Assembly (NCBI RefSeq): GCF_029962835.1
Contig: NC_080583.1
Coordinates: 55,035,658-55,099,657 of the forward strand
Reading direction: 5' to 3'
Source of the DNA: Magnolia sinica
Lineage: Eukaryota; Streptophyta; Magnoliopsida; Magnoliales; Magnoliaceae
Length of the DNA: 64,000 nucleotides
Shown here: one piece after another, positions 22,255 to 32,557 of the stretch
How the letters are laid out: every line of letters begins with the position of its first letter
Numbering within the stretch: the stretch's first letter is position 1
Notes under the pieces: model-generated
The model's input: only the letters and a program-made list of their open reading frames with translations
Told to the model about the DNA's origin: nothing
The model's database searches: none
Program-made: the position numbers and the translations under genes

Positions 22255-25236
22255 TGTTCCTGTTTTAGATTGTTTCAGTTGGCGTGCCAAGTGAACTCCA
22301 TCCTTCTATTTTGGCACTAGCTTAGAATAAATGATCCACTTGTGCAAGATCCAAGTCACTCATTAGGTGATCCCAATTTGTAGCTCCATGGTTTAAAAAA
22401 TCGGACTTCTTTTGTTTTGTTTTGTTTTTTTTTTTTTTTGTTTATTATTATTATTATTAAGGAAGCATATGTAGAGTTTAAGCACTTGCTTCTTGCATTT
22501 ATATTTGACAAAGAAGATCGGACATCTCCTGTGGTAAATGAGATATTCAGGAAGTTTATCTTTTTCAAAATTAATTAGATAGTTTCTGCCATCTTCGCTC
22601 TTGTTCAAAATTAATTTCTCTTGTGTTTATCTTGCACGTGATGTGGGTCCTTCGTTGAAGCGGTATTAATTTGCTGGAGAACATAGGAGCATGGTATTTT
22701 AAGGAAAAGCAGGTCTTATTAATTTTCAGGGATTGTTGCAATGCATTCTGATTCACCATCGATTGCTCGTAGGTAAGGCCCTTTGATCCTTGAGCATTAC
22801 TCTTTAACCTCTCTTTATGTTGATCTTCTTTCTGTTAATTTGTGTTGATTTATGATTTGAGAAGAACCCTATTCGGTTCTGGTTGTGGTGGTTATCTTCT
22901 TCCTCTTAATTGCTCTTGCAAGGGTTATGAGATGTGATTCTATCTGTTGGGAGTAGATATAAGGTACTGATCCTAAGGAAATGTATAGTTTTTAGAGGAT
23001 CTGAATTCCATGAATTTTGTATCGATGGTGTGGTGATCCAGTTTATTAAATCATTTGGAAAAAAGAAACCATTTTGTTGGTCTACTGAGCCATGCTATGG
23101 ATGGAAACGTCATGAAGATTATCTCATTTTGGAAAATAACCAACCCTCTAATTTTGTATTGATGGTGTTCAGAAGAGAAATTCTAAGTGAAAAGGTAGAC
23201 ATCTGGGTAAGTCAATCATCACCCCGTATTTTATAAGAGACCAAGATCAGTCTATCATTTTTTGAACAATGCATGTTAATGGTGTATTTTAATTTGACAT
23301 TATCTACTTAGTATAACACATTCCTTTTCTACATGGCTAGTAGATTTAGCATATGCTGCAAATGCCTGATTGTATACTTTACCAAAAAATATAACACTAA
23401 GAATTACATGGAAAATCACAATAGAGTAGATCAATTGCTTTAACTTGCATTTTCCTGTTGTCTTCTGTTTCCTGCTTCCACTTTCGTCACTAACATCTTT
23501 CTCATTCATGACTTCTTCCATATAATTAAAATAGGGAAAAAATTACTGTGTTGCATGATTAGAAATTGGAAAAATCTGAATTTTTTGTGAATAATATGGC
23601 TAAGGTTCGTAACATCTGCTACCAAGTAATAAAAATTGATTGCATTGAATCAAAGAAAAATAGAATAAACTGGATTTCTCTCGAAAATCCCTCATTTGAA
23701 GCTAGGTATAAAAAAATGGTTATGTAAAAGTAATAGTGGGACCTCATTATGCAATAACAGGGCTGTAATGCCTGATCTGAAAATAAAAAAGGCTTATAAT
23801 GAGCCTGTAATGGTTGTAACAGGTTTGTAATGGACTGATAATGGGGGCGATATTTTATTTTCTTAAATTTTTAGGGCTGCTGCCTATGGTGAATTGCCCA
23901 ATCCAATCATTAAGTGGGCCACCATTATATGTAATGAGTGGTTAATTTAAGGGCAGTAGCAACTCCCATTCAATGCGTTGGAATTAGGGTCATGTTTCAA
24001 TGATCCAAACCATTTATGTGAGGGACTCATCACCGATGGATGATGAAGATGCTGAGCATGATCGTGGATGGAGAATGCAAACAAATAATAATAATAATAA
24101 TAATAATAATGATGATGATAAATAAATAAATTTTAGTTTAGACCATTTTAAATTTTGATCATTTGACCTTTTTAGATGTATCTAGGCCAAGCCCTAGTGA
24201 CTTTTCGGTCCTATTAGAGCTAGGACCTGGACACGGCCAGGGCATTGGGGAGTAGCCCAGTTATTCCAACATCATTTACAATTGTACTACAGTTATATGC
24301 CATCTGTTATATGGTGCTTATACTTACCTCTACTCTGTTTTGGATTACTACAAACACCTCTCCTCTGTTTAATAAATAAGGATATATAAGACGATAAAAT
24401 AAATAGGTAAAAAAAAAGAAACCAGCAATCAGGAATTGGAGGTAAAACTAATAGGCGAACATTTTACTCTCATGTAACAGTCTCAGCTATAAAATGGAAG
24501 CATCTATCGAAAGGTAGAGCAGACTGAAACTGAACTAGACTCGCAGTGGTTGACCATTGAGAGAGTTAGAAGGATCCTACAACTAAGGAAAAATACAACA
24601 GTGCAGCCCGTTTATTTCAACTGTTACTGTTTATATGTTCTCAAATATTTCAGCAAAATATTTTTCTTTTTTACTACCCATTTAGTTCCACCAAATATTG
24701 AAAAATTCCATGAGATCTTGCACAATCAAGAAATGTCATGATATTTGGCTTGTTCCTTTTCTAATCCTAAACTAATTTGGTACTCTATGATTCAACATAT
24801 TGCTAGTCTGCATGTTTTTTTCTAGTTACTCTATGATGTTTATTTGCCATTCAACCTGTTTATAAGCTTCTAATGGCAGGTTTACTGTAGATTAAGCCCA
24901 GTTTCACTGCATGAAAGGTTATGGAATCACATGAAAGGTTATTTACTAGTTAGCTTTGTATCCCTGCTAGATCTGAAAATGAAAATATGCCATTTCCTCA
25001 AAAAATCTGACAGCTTGCAGCGGGGGTGGTGGTTTGGATCAGTCAAATGGAACTTGTTGCAGTAGACATAAGGTGTTTGCTTTTGTTGGCTGGACACTTG
25101 CCAAGGTGTTCTACAACAGTCAGATTCAATATTGCAGTACACATGGTGTTTTAATTATGTGACACAGACTTCAGATAATCTTCCTGGTTATTGTTTGCCT
25201 TCTGCTCCGACTGAAAGTATTGGCTATGTGCTGTAG
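22255..25236. other. CACTA interior without recognised coding sequence
   Basis: AT-rich, intron-like DNA. A 100-codon frame at 22934-23236 (with 'KKKPFCWSTEPCYGWKRHEDY') is not recognised. A short frame near 22462-22580 ('EAYVEFKHLLLAF') and an exon-like piece near 22741-22772 ending at a GTAAGG donor are also unassigned. An (AAT)n microsatellite lies at about 24085-24112. Positions 23860-24240 contain 'gtgggccaccattatatg' and may include another small repeat. One or more of these could be further captured introns. Confidence 0.4.
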
Positions 25237-25860
25237 GTACGATCTGCTACACTCGACACATGGCTTCCAGAACAAGTTGCATTTATTCAAAGTAAGCATG
25301 CAGAACACTTCTCAGGCTTACATTTCTTATGAGCTTTTTAATTGCCGCAAATCTGCCTACCAATGAGGACAACTTCTTAGTCTTCTTTATATTGATTTTA
25401 ATATTGTTCTTACTCTTTTGGTTGTATGCAGCAATGGGAAATGAGAAATCAAATAGCTACTGGGAAGCAGAATTGCCTCCAAATTACGACAGAAATCTTT
25501 TGGTGGGCTCTAGTTGATGAATAGCCTGGATCCATCACACGTGCTGCGAATCACCTTAGCACCCATCTTCTACGTAACATCTGTTTGTTTGTGGTCTAAA
25601 CACCTTCTTGGTCTTATTGGATGTCTTTCACTTAGCAATACGAGATTTCTTGTGCATCAACTAAAGCTTTGTGTTTTCCTAAATTGTGCATGGTAAAATG
25701 GGATTTCACTAACTTTTTAGCATGCCTGACTTGAGCTGACAAAACAGGTTTCTTCTAATTCAAAAGCAGAGTCGGTCCCAGTGCAGGCTGATTCAACACA
25801 GAAAGTGCAACCTTCACCCAATATCCCACCTCCAAAGGTTGATTATGCCACTGATCTTTC
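25237..25860 (+). pseudogene. Captured exons of an AGD5/NEV-like ArfGAP
   Basis: Three exon-like blocks are visible. Block 1 (25237-25291), between 'ctgtag' and 'gtaagc', reads VRSATLDTWLPEQVAFIQ. Block 2 (25432 to about 25493), after 'tatgcag', reads 'GNEKSNSYWEAELPPNYDR' and is in phase with block 1. Block 3 (25748 to about 25860), after 'aaacag', reads through a Gln/Pro-rich linker to 'PPPKVDYATDL'. The first two are the second half of an ArfGAP domain, which stimulates GTP hydrolysis on Arf GTPases at the trans-Golgi and endosomes. The last matches the linker of AGD5-type proteins. The zinc finger (CxxCx16CxxC) and its arginine are not present, and the exon after NYDR is lost, so the product would be inactive. 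Confidence 0.8.
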
Positions 25861-26792
25861 AATATCCTTTCTATGGATGGCCTAAGTCAAAATGGGTGAT
25901 ATTTTTGGGATCCATGACAAGCTTGAAAGTTATTCATGTCCACTGTAAAGTAAATGAGTCAATGTCTTGCTTGTAAATATGTAGTTTTCACTTTCAGGTT
26001 GTTGAAATCATTGACCGGTATGAGACAGTGCATTCCAGAGAGCTCAAGAGGCAATAAGCTTGCATTTATACAGGACCCGAAAATGGACAAAACCTGCACC
26101 AGGACAGTAACGATAAGATTTCCTTGTAATTATCATCATCTGCTGATTGTAAAATTTCCCCCTTTCTCTGGGATTTATCTCTTTGCTGAACTGTAACTGC
26201 ATTTTAGAGATGTCTTAAGATCACTAAAAGTTTTAGGATTTCAGCTCAGCGATTGAGCTTTAAAAGAGTGATTCTTCTATTGTTTTTTAGTTGTGTGATC
26301 CCTATGAAGCTGTTGAACTCTTGATGGATGAAAGATTCTTGTTTGTGTCTTGATGATTTCCTGCTGCTTTTCTGGATATATTTGGATCAGTCTTGACATG
26401 TGAAACATTTATTTGTTTTTTGAAGTTGTGGACTGGGGGAACTTAAAAAACCTAAAAAGTTGGGATTTGGGAGCTTAAAAAACTTAAAAGTCAGGACTTG
26501 GGAGCTTTTGAAATGATCAAAAATAAAATAACATTTGATCCCTTCTGTTGAGATCAGGGCTGAAGTTGGGAATTTAAGAGGGTCCAGTGTCTCATTGTTT
26601 TCATGATTCATCTACTACCACTATACTAATTTCAATGTGATCTTTAGTCTTTCTTCATGAATTGGAAGTGGGTATTTGGAATTATAGTTTTCTTTTTTTC
26701 CGATAGAGATTCAAATTTTAGATGTGTTGCTCTTTCCATGTGAATATGATTTTCTTGAATATGATTTTCTTCTAACATCTTTCTTACTGTAG
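25861..26792. other. CACTA interior, unassigned exon-like pieces
   Basis: After a 'cactttcag' acceptor-like site at about 25998 a frame reads VVEIIDRYETVHSRELKRQ before a stop. It looks like protein-coding sequence but was not assigned. Near 26290 a frame after 'tttttag' reads LCDPYEAVELLMDERF. The remainder is AT-rich and intron-like. Confidence 0.35.
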
Positions 26793-26878
26793 ATGGGGTG
26801 TTAAGAAGCCTCAAATCATGAAAAATTCTGTCACGATCTTGTCGAGTGCAGGTCTTGGGATGGCCATGTTCAGTCTCG
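26793..26878 (+). pseudogene. Captured single exon of a PIN auxin efflux carrier
   Basis: Between an acceptor (ttcttactgtag) and a donor (ctcg|gtaaga) an 86-base exon reads WGVKKPQIMKNSV followed by 'ILSSAGLGMAMFSL'. This corresponds to the short second exon of plant PIN genes, which encodes a membrane segment with the conserved 'GLGMAMFSLG' of the C-terminal transporter half. PIN proteins export auxin across the plasma membrane. Exon limits agree with the family's known intron positions, so the piece was taken from genomic DNA rather than from an mRNA copy. No other PIN exon is seen nearby. A 36-base tandem duplication at 26866-26937 repeats the exon end together with its donor site. Confidence 0.8.
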
Positions 26879-26937
26879 GTAAGATCATTGATATGCTCAT
26901 CATGTTCAGTCTCGGTAAGATTATTGATATGCTCATT
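26866..26937 (+). repeat. 36-bp tandem duplication spanning the PIN-exon donor site
   Basis: 'catgttcagtctcggtaaga' begins at about 26865 and again at 26901, so the 3' end of the exon and its 5' splice site occur twice. Thirty-six bases is a whole number of codons. Either donor could be used. Confidence 0.75.
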
Positions 26938-27196
26938 CGACGTGAGGGGTGTCATTAAGAAATATGACAGTCCTGAACGAAGTAAGTTTGCTTATTCTAT
27001 GCACTTGCTATGAATTTCTTAAATCTCTATATGCTTTCTCATCACCATGCCTTCTTTTCTTGCAGTTCTTGAAGAATTCTTTCATTTAAGACTTAAGTTC
27101 TATGTATAGAGAAAGGTGAGCTTTGATCTAGGCCCCCCATTTTTTTCTTTTTGGTAATTAAAAAAATGGTAGTATTGACTTGCTACTTTCATGTAG

Positions 27197-27838
27197 AAAG
27201 TAATGTTGGATAATCTTGAGAAGGAAGAAGGCCAGGTGGAGGAGGTGACAGGATAGATGGAGGGCAGGGCAGGCAAGCCTCTCTCTAAGGCTTCTAGACA
27301 AGTTGGAAAGAACCAAAGAAAGAACAACACCAAGAAAGCCAATGAAGCAGATACTGTTGTTGAATCTGTAGCATCAGTTAGTACTACAGCTGAAACTGGT
27401 AGGCATCATTCTTTTCTGATGAATAAAAAATCATCTTTGTCAGTAAGCCAGTGTTTGGATGTACACACCAATTGACAGCATAAAAATTGAAACTCGATCG
27501 GCGTGTTTGGACGTACATGCCAATCGACAGCACAGAAATTGAAACCCGAAATGGGTGGATTGTCAGTTACCATAAGATTTCATTCATCTTAATGCATGTT
27601 ATCTTTTTCTCTCCGTAGGACATGTTTCCGAGGGGGCAAAACCCAAAGGTAGGGGAGCTCTGAAGAAGGCTCCTACTTGAAAGGTGTGCTTGCAAATCCT
27701 GAACTTCTTATTTCCCAAGTATCTCCCTGTTTTGGTGGACTCCTCATTGCCTTTTTGGTTTTGGTCTTTCAGCAGAAAATGTCGACTGTTGTTGATAGTG
27801 AAGAGGAAGATGATGAGGTGCTCGAGCTGAAAGAATGA
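27197..27838 (+). pseudogene. Captured basic/acidic tail exons, probably C-terminus of DNA topoisomerase II
   Basis: Three blocks with good splice borders are seen. Block 27197-27398, after 'catgtag', reads VMLDNLEKEEGQVEE, has a stop, then a Lys/Arg-rich stretch with 'RKNNTKKANEAD'. Block 27619-27683, between 'ccgtag' and 'gtgtgc', reads KPKGRGALKKAPT and a stop. Block 27773-27838, after 'tttcag', reads 'VVDSEEEDDEVLELKE' and a stop. A 'DxLEKE' helix followed by a basic tail and a final acidic patch with 'LKE' fits the divergent C-terminal tail of plant topoisomerase II, a nuclear enzyme. This tail is low in complexity, so other nuclear proteins remain possible. The two internal stops show that it is not functional. 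Confidence 0.45.
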
Positions 27839-27992
27839 ATGACGAGGTGCTCGAACTAAAAGAATGAATGATTGTGTTGAGATTAAGGCTGAAGTTGGAA
27901 ATGAATGATTGTGTTTGATTGAATGAATGAATGATTGTGTTTGATTGAATGAATAAATGATTGTGTTTGATTGAATGAATGAATGATTTAAT
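27835..27992 (+). repeat. Tandem 'gaatgaatgattgtgtttgatt' repeats
   Basis: After the last captured exon the phrase 'tgattgtgtttgattgaatga' recurs about every 31 bases (27905-27990), preceded by two copies of 'gacgaggtgctcgaactaaaag'-like sequence (27815 and 27841). The second of those copies suggests local duplication of the exon end. Confidence 0.7.
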
Positions 27993-28079
27993 CACTATAT
28001 CAGCTTATATGAGTTATCAGGGTGTACTACAATGGTAAGAGCTACCATTACTATTTAAATTTTTTATTAACAATAGGCA

Positions 28080-28567
28080 TTAGCTACAATTATTAACCAT
28101 AGCCCTTTATTGAAAACTGTAGCTCTTGCTAATTTTAGCCTTTTGCTACAGTTCGCATTCTACTTTTCGCGACAGATACAATCCGTAGCTATATATAAAT
28201 TTAAAACTACAGACAATATCGCTACGGATTTAATCCGTACCTATAGTTTTACTAGCTACGGCTATTACCTGTAGCCTTGTATCTGAAAACCATAGCTGTT
28301 GTTAAATTAAGCCTATTGCTATGGTTCTTGCTGAACTTTTAGCTACAGATATAATCCGTAGCTATAAGTACTTTAGGCTATAGAAGCTATGGCTACGGTT
28401 TTAATCTGTATCCATTGCTTCTATGATTATGGATAGAATCCGTAGCTATAGCTCTTTGACTTATGGCTACAGCATCAATGGCTACGGTCGTGCTACGAAT
28501 GATAACCGTAGCCATGGGCTTTTGGCTACGGTTTTTATCCGTAGCCTTTGCCCCTTTTTTGGTAGTG
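28080..28567 (+). repeat. CACTA right subterminal repeats and terminus
   Basis: At least ten units of 'agctacgg..ttatccgtagc' type alternate in both orientations and end in the terminus TTTTTTGGTAGTG. They pair with the units at the left end, which supports a single element. Confidence 0.85.
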
Positions 28568-28599
28568 CGTGCTTTTTCTGTACTGTTGTAACTTCATTC

Positions 28600-29040
28600 G
28601 GACTATGTAACCTTCTATGTCATTGAACCTACCTTTGATGTCATCAAGGGTGTCTTCGATGTCATTGAAAGGTGTTCGAGGAATCGATAATGCATCCAAA
28701 ACAATCCAGAGAGTTAATTCAATTTCTTTGATAAATTCGATGTCATCGAAGAGGCCTTCGATGTCATCGTATAAGTCTTCGATATCATTGAGGAGACCTT
28801 CGAGTAATCTAACATTATGCCCAATATGTCCAGCGAGTTTTGCCAAAAATCTACATAAAATTCGATGTCATCGAACTGGCTTGATGCCATCGAGCAAAGC
28901 TTCGAGTCATTGAACAGTCGATCGAGTCATCGAGAAATGTCTTCAATTTGTCCAGCAACCAACTTGATTTTCATTTATAAATTCGATGTCATCGAATGGT
29001 AGCTTTGATGTCATCGAACGGTGATCGATGAAACAGTTAA
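28600..29040 (-). repeat. 'ttcgatgtcatcgaa' repeats within LTR X
   Basis: The near-palindrome 'ttcgatgtcatcgaag' or close variants occur about ten times (near 28650, 28735, 28755, 28775, 28860, 28980 and 29005). Similar phrases ('cgatgccatcgaagg') occur in the LTR starting at 63381 and at the start of the window, so the motif is shared by several Athila-like LTRs of this genome. Confidence 0.7.
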
Positions 29041-29321
29041 TGTGAATTCTGCACTTGTTATTTCGACTTCTTTCCTTCTCCACTTGATTTTCTTGAATCT
29101 TGGGACCTCAAAATCTTCAATCTTTGTCTCCTAAGATCTATTCTTTACCATGGTGATCTTTGAGCGTCAAATCCATGCTTTTAGCATCTTTTCCAATCTA
29201 AGCTCTTAAATTCACCTCGCATCACAAACATGAATAAAATAAGGCATTAAGTAGTATCATGTTCATAAAACCAAGATATAAATGGGGGGATAATATGCAA
29301 TATTTGACCCTCAACACTTCC

Positions 29322-30037
29322 TTCTTCTCTAATCTTTTTTTTTCCTAGTTATTTTTTATGTTTTTCTTTAAGAGTTTTATTTTAACTATGTCTTTGGTTG
29401 GCTAATCTCTTATCTAAGACTAAGGGATGAAGCTTATAGTTAATTTGATTATTTAGTTTATTTGATTCAACAAACAATGGTTGGAATTTTGATATTAGAT
29501 TGAATAGATTTGATTTTACTTTAAATACTATGAGTTGTTTATTTCTTGACTTGTTGTGCATGTTGAGTGTGATGAATGCTTGATTTAACAATTTTCTAGC
29601 CTTAACCTAGATAAGGAATCAATCTGTATAATTAATTGATCCAGTGATGCCTAGGTTGCATTGGATGCTTTTGATTCCCTGTGATTGATGTCCGAGTGCT
29701 TTATGAGAAAATTGTTCAATTGAATTCATATTTTAACCTTGTTTATGATTGGTTTAACCGCTATATCTTCTGATTGGATAGGATGGGACTTCGATACCAA
29801 TTGAGATATAATCGTTAAATCAATAAAATAGATATTGTGATTACTATGAGTGGATTCCTGGATCCTTAGTCTTTTATTTCTTTTTTAAAACCCCTTTTTT
29901 AACTCGTTGGATTAAAAACCCAGACAAACCATTGGACTTAGATTAGTTCTAAGCCGTGTTCTCCATTCCTTATGGATTCGACCTCAGTCTCACTGAGTTA
30001 TTACTACAGTGTAGCCCTACACTTGGTATTGTGAACA
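29322..30037 (+). repeat. 5' LTR of Y, second part
   Basis: It continues the LTR broken at 19232. It aligns with about 49110-49829 ('tctttaagagttttatttta', 'ctatgagtggattcctggat', 'gattcgacctcagtctcac') and ends ..TGTGAACA. The following 'agtttttgacgccattgcc' begins the leader and primer-binding region. Confidence 0.9.
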
Positions 30038-30455
30038 AGTTTTTGACGCCATTGCCAGGGAGTTGTGTTGAACATGATTAGGTTTAAGTTTTCTAGGTTT
30101 AATTTTTGTTTTAGGTTTAATTTTCTAAATTTCAGATTTTTTTTCTTTCTTTTAGAATTTGTTCCATTTTAGATTTTCTAACAACACTAACATTATTCAC
30201 TTGTTTGGTTTTATAGGATTCTAGTTCTAGGTCTTCTATACGGGTAATATCTTTCCTCTTCTTACTCTATTTGCTTTCATAATTGTTGTATGACTTAAAA
30301 CTTAGGATTAGAAGTAGAGTTTTGTGTGGTTTATACCTAAGTGGGAAAGGGATCATACATCGAGACTTCTAAGTGAATGAGGTTTAGTTGACGGGCTTAC
30401 GATCCATCGATGAGTTAGAAAACATCTAAATACTCTTGAAACATCATCTGAAACC

Positions 30456-31590
30456 ATGGCCGAAGAACAATATTTTGATGAGAATCATGTGCATCACACG
30501 CCACCTGTTAGGACGGTACGTGATGAGAATGAGGTGCATCGGGTTCTACCGACTCGGACCCTACGTGATTATTTGCAGTCGGTGATAACAAGTACACCTT
30601 CCTTCATGATTTTTCCAACTGACACAAGAAATGTGGACTTCAAACCCGATAATTCTACAGACTTGATTCAAAAAGTCCATACCTTCACATAAAAGAATTT
30701 GAGGAGATCGTCACAACCATACACCTTAATAATGTCCCTCCTGACACAATCAGACTCAAGTTATTTCCATTCTCTCTAAAGGAGAAGGCCAAATCATGAT
30801 TCCACTCTTTAAGGCCTAGATTCATTGGTACATGGATCGAGATGAACCGGGAGTTCCTTAAAAAGTTCTTCTTGGCTCATCAAACCAACACTCTTAGACG
30901 GGACCTAATGAACTTATCCCAGAAAAGAGATGAAACTTTATTCAAGTGTTGGGAACGGTTCAAAGACTTACTTCTCGCTTGCCCACACTATGCTTACGAA
31001 GCTTGGCAAACCATTGATCTTTTTTATGACAAACTTATTTTGAATATGTGTTAATTTATACAGATGATGTATAATGGTGAGTTCATAAATAGGGAATCGG
31101 AAGAAGCTTGTAATTACTTTGACATGCTAGTTGAAAATGCCCAATCATGGGACACATCAAGCTGAGCTAGTAGTCCCAATGAAGTGCTAAGAGAGAAAGG
31201 AGTGCATGTACTTAAGGAGGATGATGACATTAGTGCACAGTTGGCTAACCTCACATAGAAAATTGAGGACTTAGAATCTAGGAAGGAATCAATTCGACCC
31301 AAAACAATCGTTAAAACCATATGTGAAATTTGTAAGAGCGATGTACACCTAACTAAAGATTGTCCTACAATCTCAGCTTTCCAAGAGATGTTGCACGTTC
31401 AAGCAAACGCTGCAAATGTATACCAACGACCCTTTAGTGCACCAAATTCCAACACACACACTCCTGATTGGTGGAACTTTAATTGGAGAAATAGACCAAC
31501 TGCAAATGTAACCAATTATCCGCAAGGCCCATTTAGTGGACCCCCACCCAGGAGAACGCTCGAGGACACATTGGATGCTTTCATGTAAGG
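30456..31590 (+). pseudogene. Athila-type gag of Y, broken
   Basis: It begins MAEEQYFDENH at an ATG 418 bases after the LTR. 'RTLRDYLQSVITSTPSFM' is typical of Athila Gag N-termini. After a frame break at about 30692, the capsid-like region resumes at 30842 ('EFLKKFFLAHQTNTLRRDL', 'KCWERFKDLLLACPHYAYE'), followed near 31128 by 'ENAQSWDTS'. A zinc knuckle CEICKSDVHLTKDC (CX2CX4HX4C) lies near 31324-31365. Several stops and frame changes rule out function. Gag packages the element's RNA in the cytoplasm. Confidence 0.85.
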
Positions 31591-31897
31591 GCAACTGCAA
31601 GCTATGAATGAATTTAGAACGTCGATTAAGACTTGAGACACGATTAAATGTTAAGAAGACTAGGACCTTTCTAACCCAGCCTCAACCTAACCCAAAAGGT
31701 CAAGCTCAAATAAGTGATCTCAACTCTTTAACTCAACATGTGGAACATGTTCAAGCCATCATTACCCTAAGAAGTGGAAAGGAAATTGACAAAGAAATTC
31801 CAAGGTTAAGAAACCTAAGGAATCTAAAAATTCAAAGGATGGTGGGGAATCTAACAATTCTCCACATGACAAAGAACCATCAAAGGAATACAAACCT

Positions 31898-32557
31898 GTG
31901 GCCCCATTTTCCCAATGTCTCATCATGTTAAAAAGGCCAAGTGAGAATCAGGATATTTTAGAGGTTTTTCAACAAGTAAATATCAACATCCCCTTATTGG
32001 ATGCAATTAAACAGTTCCCATCCTATGCAAAATTCCTAAAAGATTTATGTGTGGTTAAGTGGAAGCTGAATGTACATAAGAAAGCATTTTTTACTGAACA
32101 AGTAAGTGTCATCATAAATCAAAACACTTTTCCAAAATATAAGGATCCTGAAAGTCCTACAATCTCATGTGTGATAGCAAACTTCTGGGTTGATAAAGCA
32201 CTTTTAGACCTTGGGGCTAGTGTTAATCTGATACCATACTCGGTATACGAGCAATTAGGCCTTGGTAATTTGAAACCCGCCAAAACAACATGACAATTGA
32301 CCGATCGCTCAATTAGAATATGAAGAGGTATAGTAGAAGATGTGTTAGTCCAAGTTGATAGATTCTACTACCCGATAGATTTCGTCGTCTTAGACACACA
32401 CCCAGTTATAAATATGGGCACTCAAATTCCTATCATATTAGGCCAACCATTCCTAGTCACTGCTAATGCCGTAATTAATTGCCGGAATGGAATTATGAAA
32501 AAATATTTTGGGAATATGACTGTAGAATTGAATGTGTTTAATTTGCATAAACCATAA
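31898..32557 (+). pseudogene. Athila-type aspartic protease region of Y
   Basis: The frame from 31898 contains 'INIPLLDAIKQFPSYAKFLK' and then 'ALLDLGASVNLIPYSVYEQL', where DLGAS is the catalytic-site motif of the Athila/Tat protease (the equivalent of DTGA/DSGA). After a stop at 32291 the same domain continues at 32342 with 'DFVVLDTHP' and 'IPIILGQPFLVTANAVI', the flap and second conserved block. The order and spacing are normal for Athila elements. Reverse transcriptase would be expected next and is missing. Confidence 0.85.

Larger units (their letters stand above)
20216..28567 (+). mobile_element. CACTA (EnSpm/CMC) transposon carrying host gene fragments
   Basis: The left end begins CACTACCAAAAAAATGATC and the right end finishes ..CCCCTTTTTTGGTAGTG. 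The three bases CGT are duplicated outside (20213-20215 and 28568-28570). The subterminal regions carry many direct and inverted copies of 'gctacgg'/'ccgtagc' (20240-20340, 20715-20775 and 28080-28560), the arrangement that binds transposase in this superfamily. No transposase (TNPA/TNPD-like) motif is visible in 8.35 kb, so it depends on a partner element. The interior carries plus-strand fragments of several plant genes (22081-27838). Strand is arbitrary and chosen to match the captured exons. Confidence 0.9.
19233..29316 (-). mobile_element. Solo LTR X (Athila-like, minus orientation), split by the CACTA element
   Basis: On the reverse strand X starts TGTTGAGGGTCAAATATTGC (from 29316) and ends ..GGGTTGTGAACA (19233). 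CTTCC occurs at 19228-19232 and at 29317-29321. Without the CACTA insertion the LTR is about 1.73 kb. No gag, pol or second LTR belongs to it, so it is a solo LTR. Its start and end motifs resemble those of Y, but the interior differs (for example the 'cttcgatgtcatcga' repeats at 28640-29010), so it is a related but separate family. Confidence 0.85.

Noticed and set aside
22934..23236. 100-codon frame inside the CACTA as a transposase remnant
   Set aside because: No CACTA transposase motif was visible and the frame is isolated; left unassigned.
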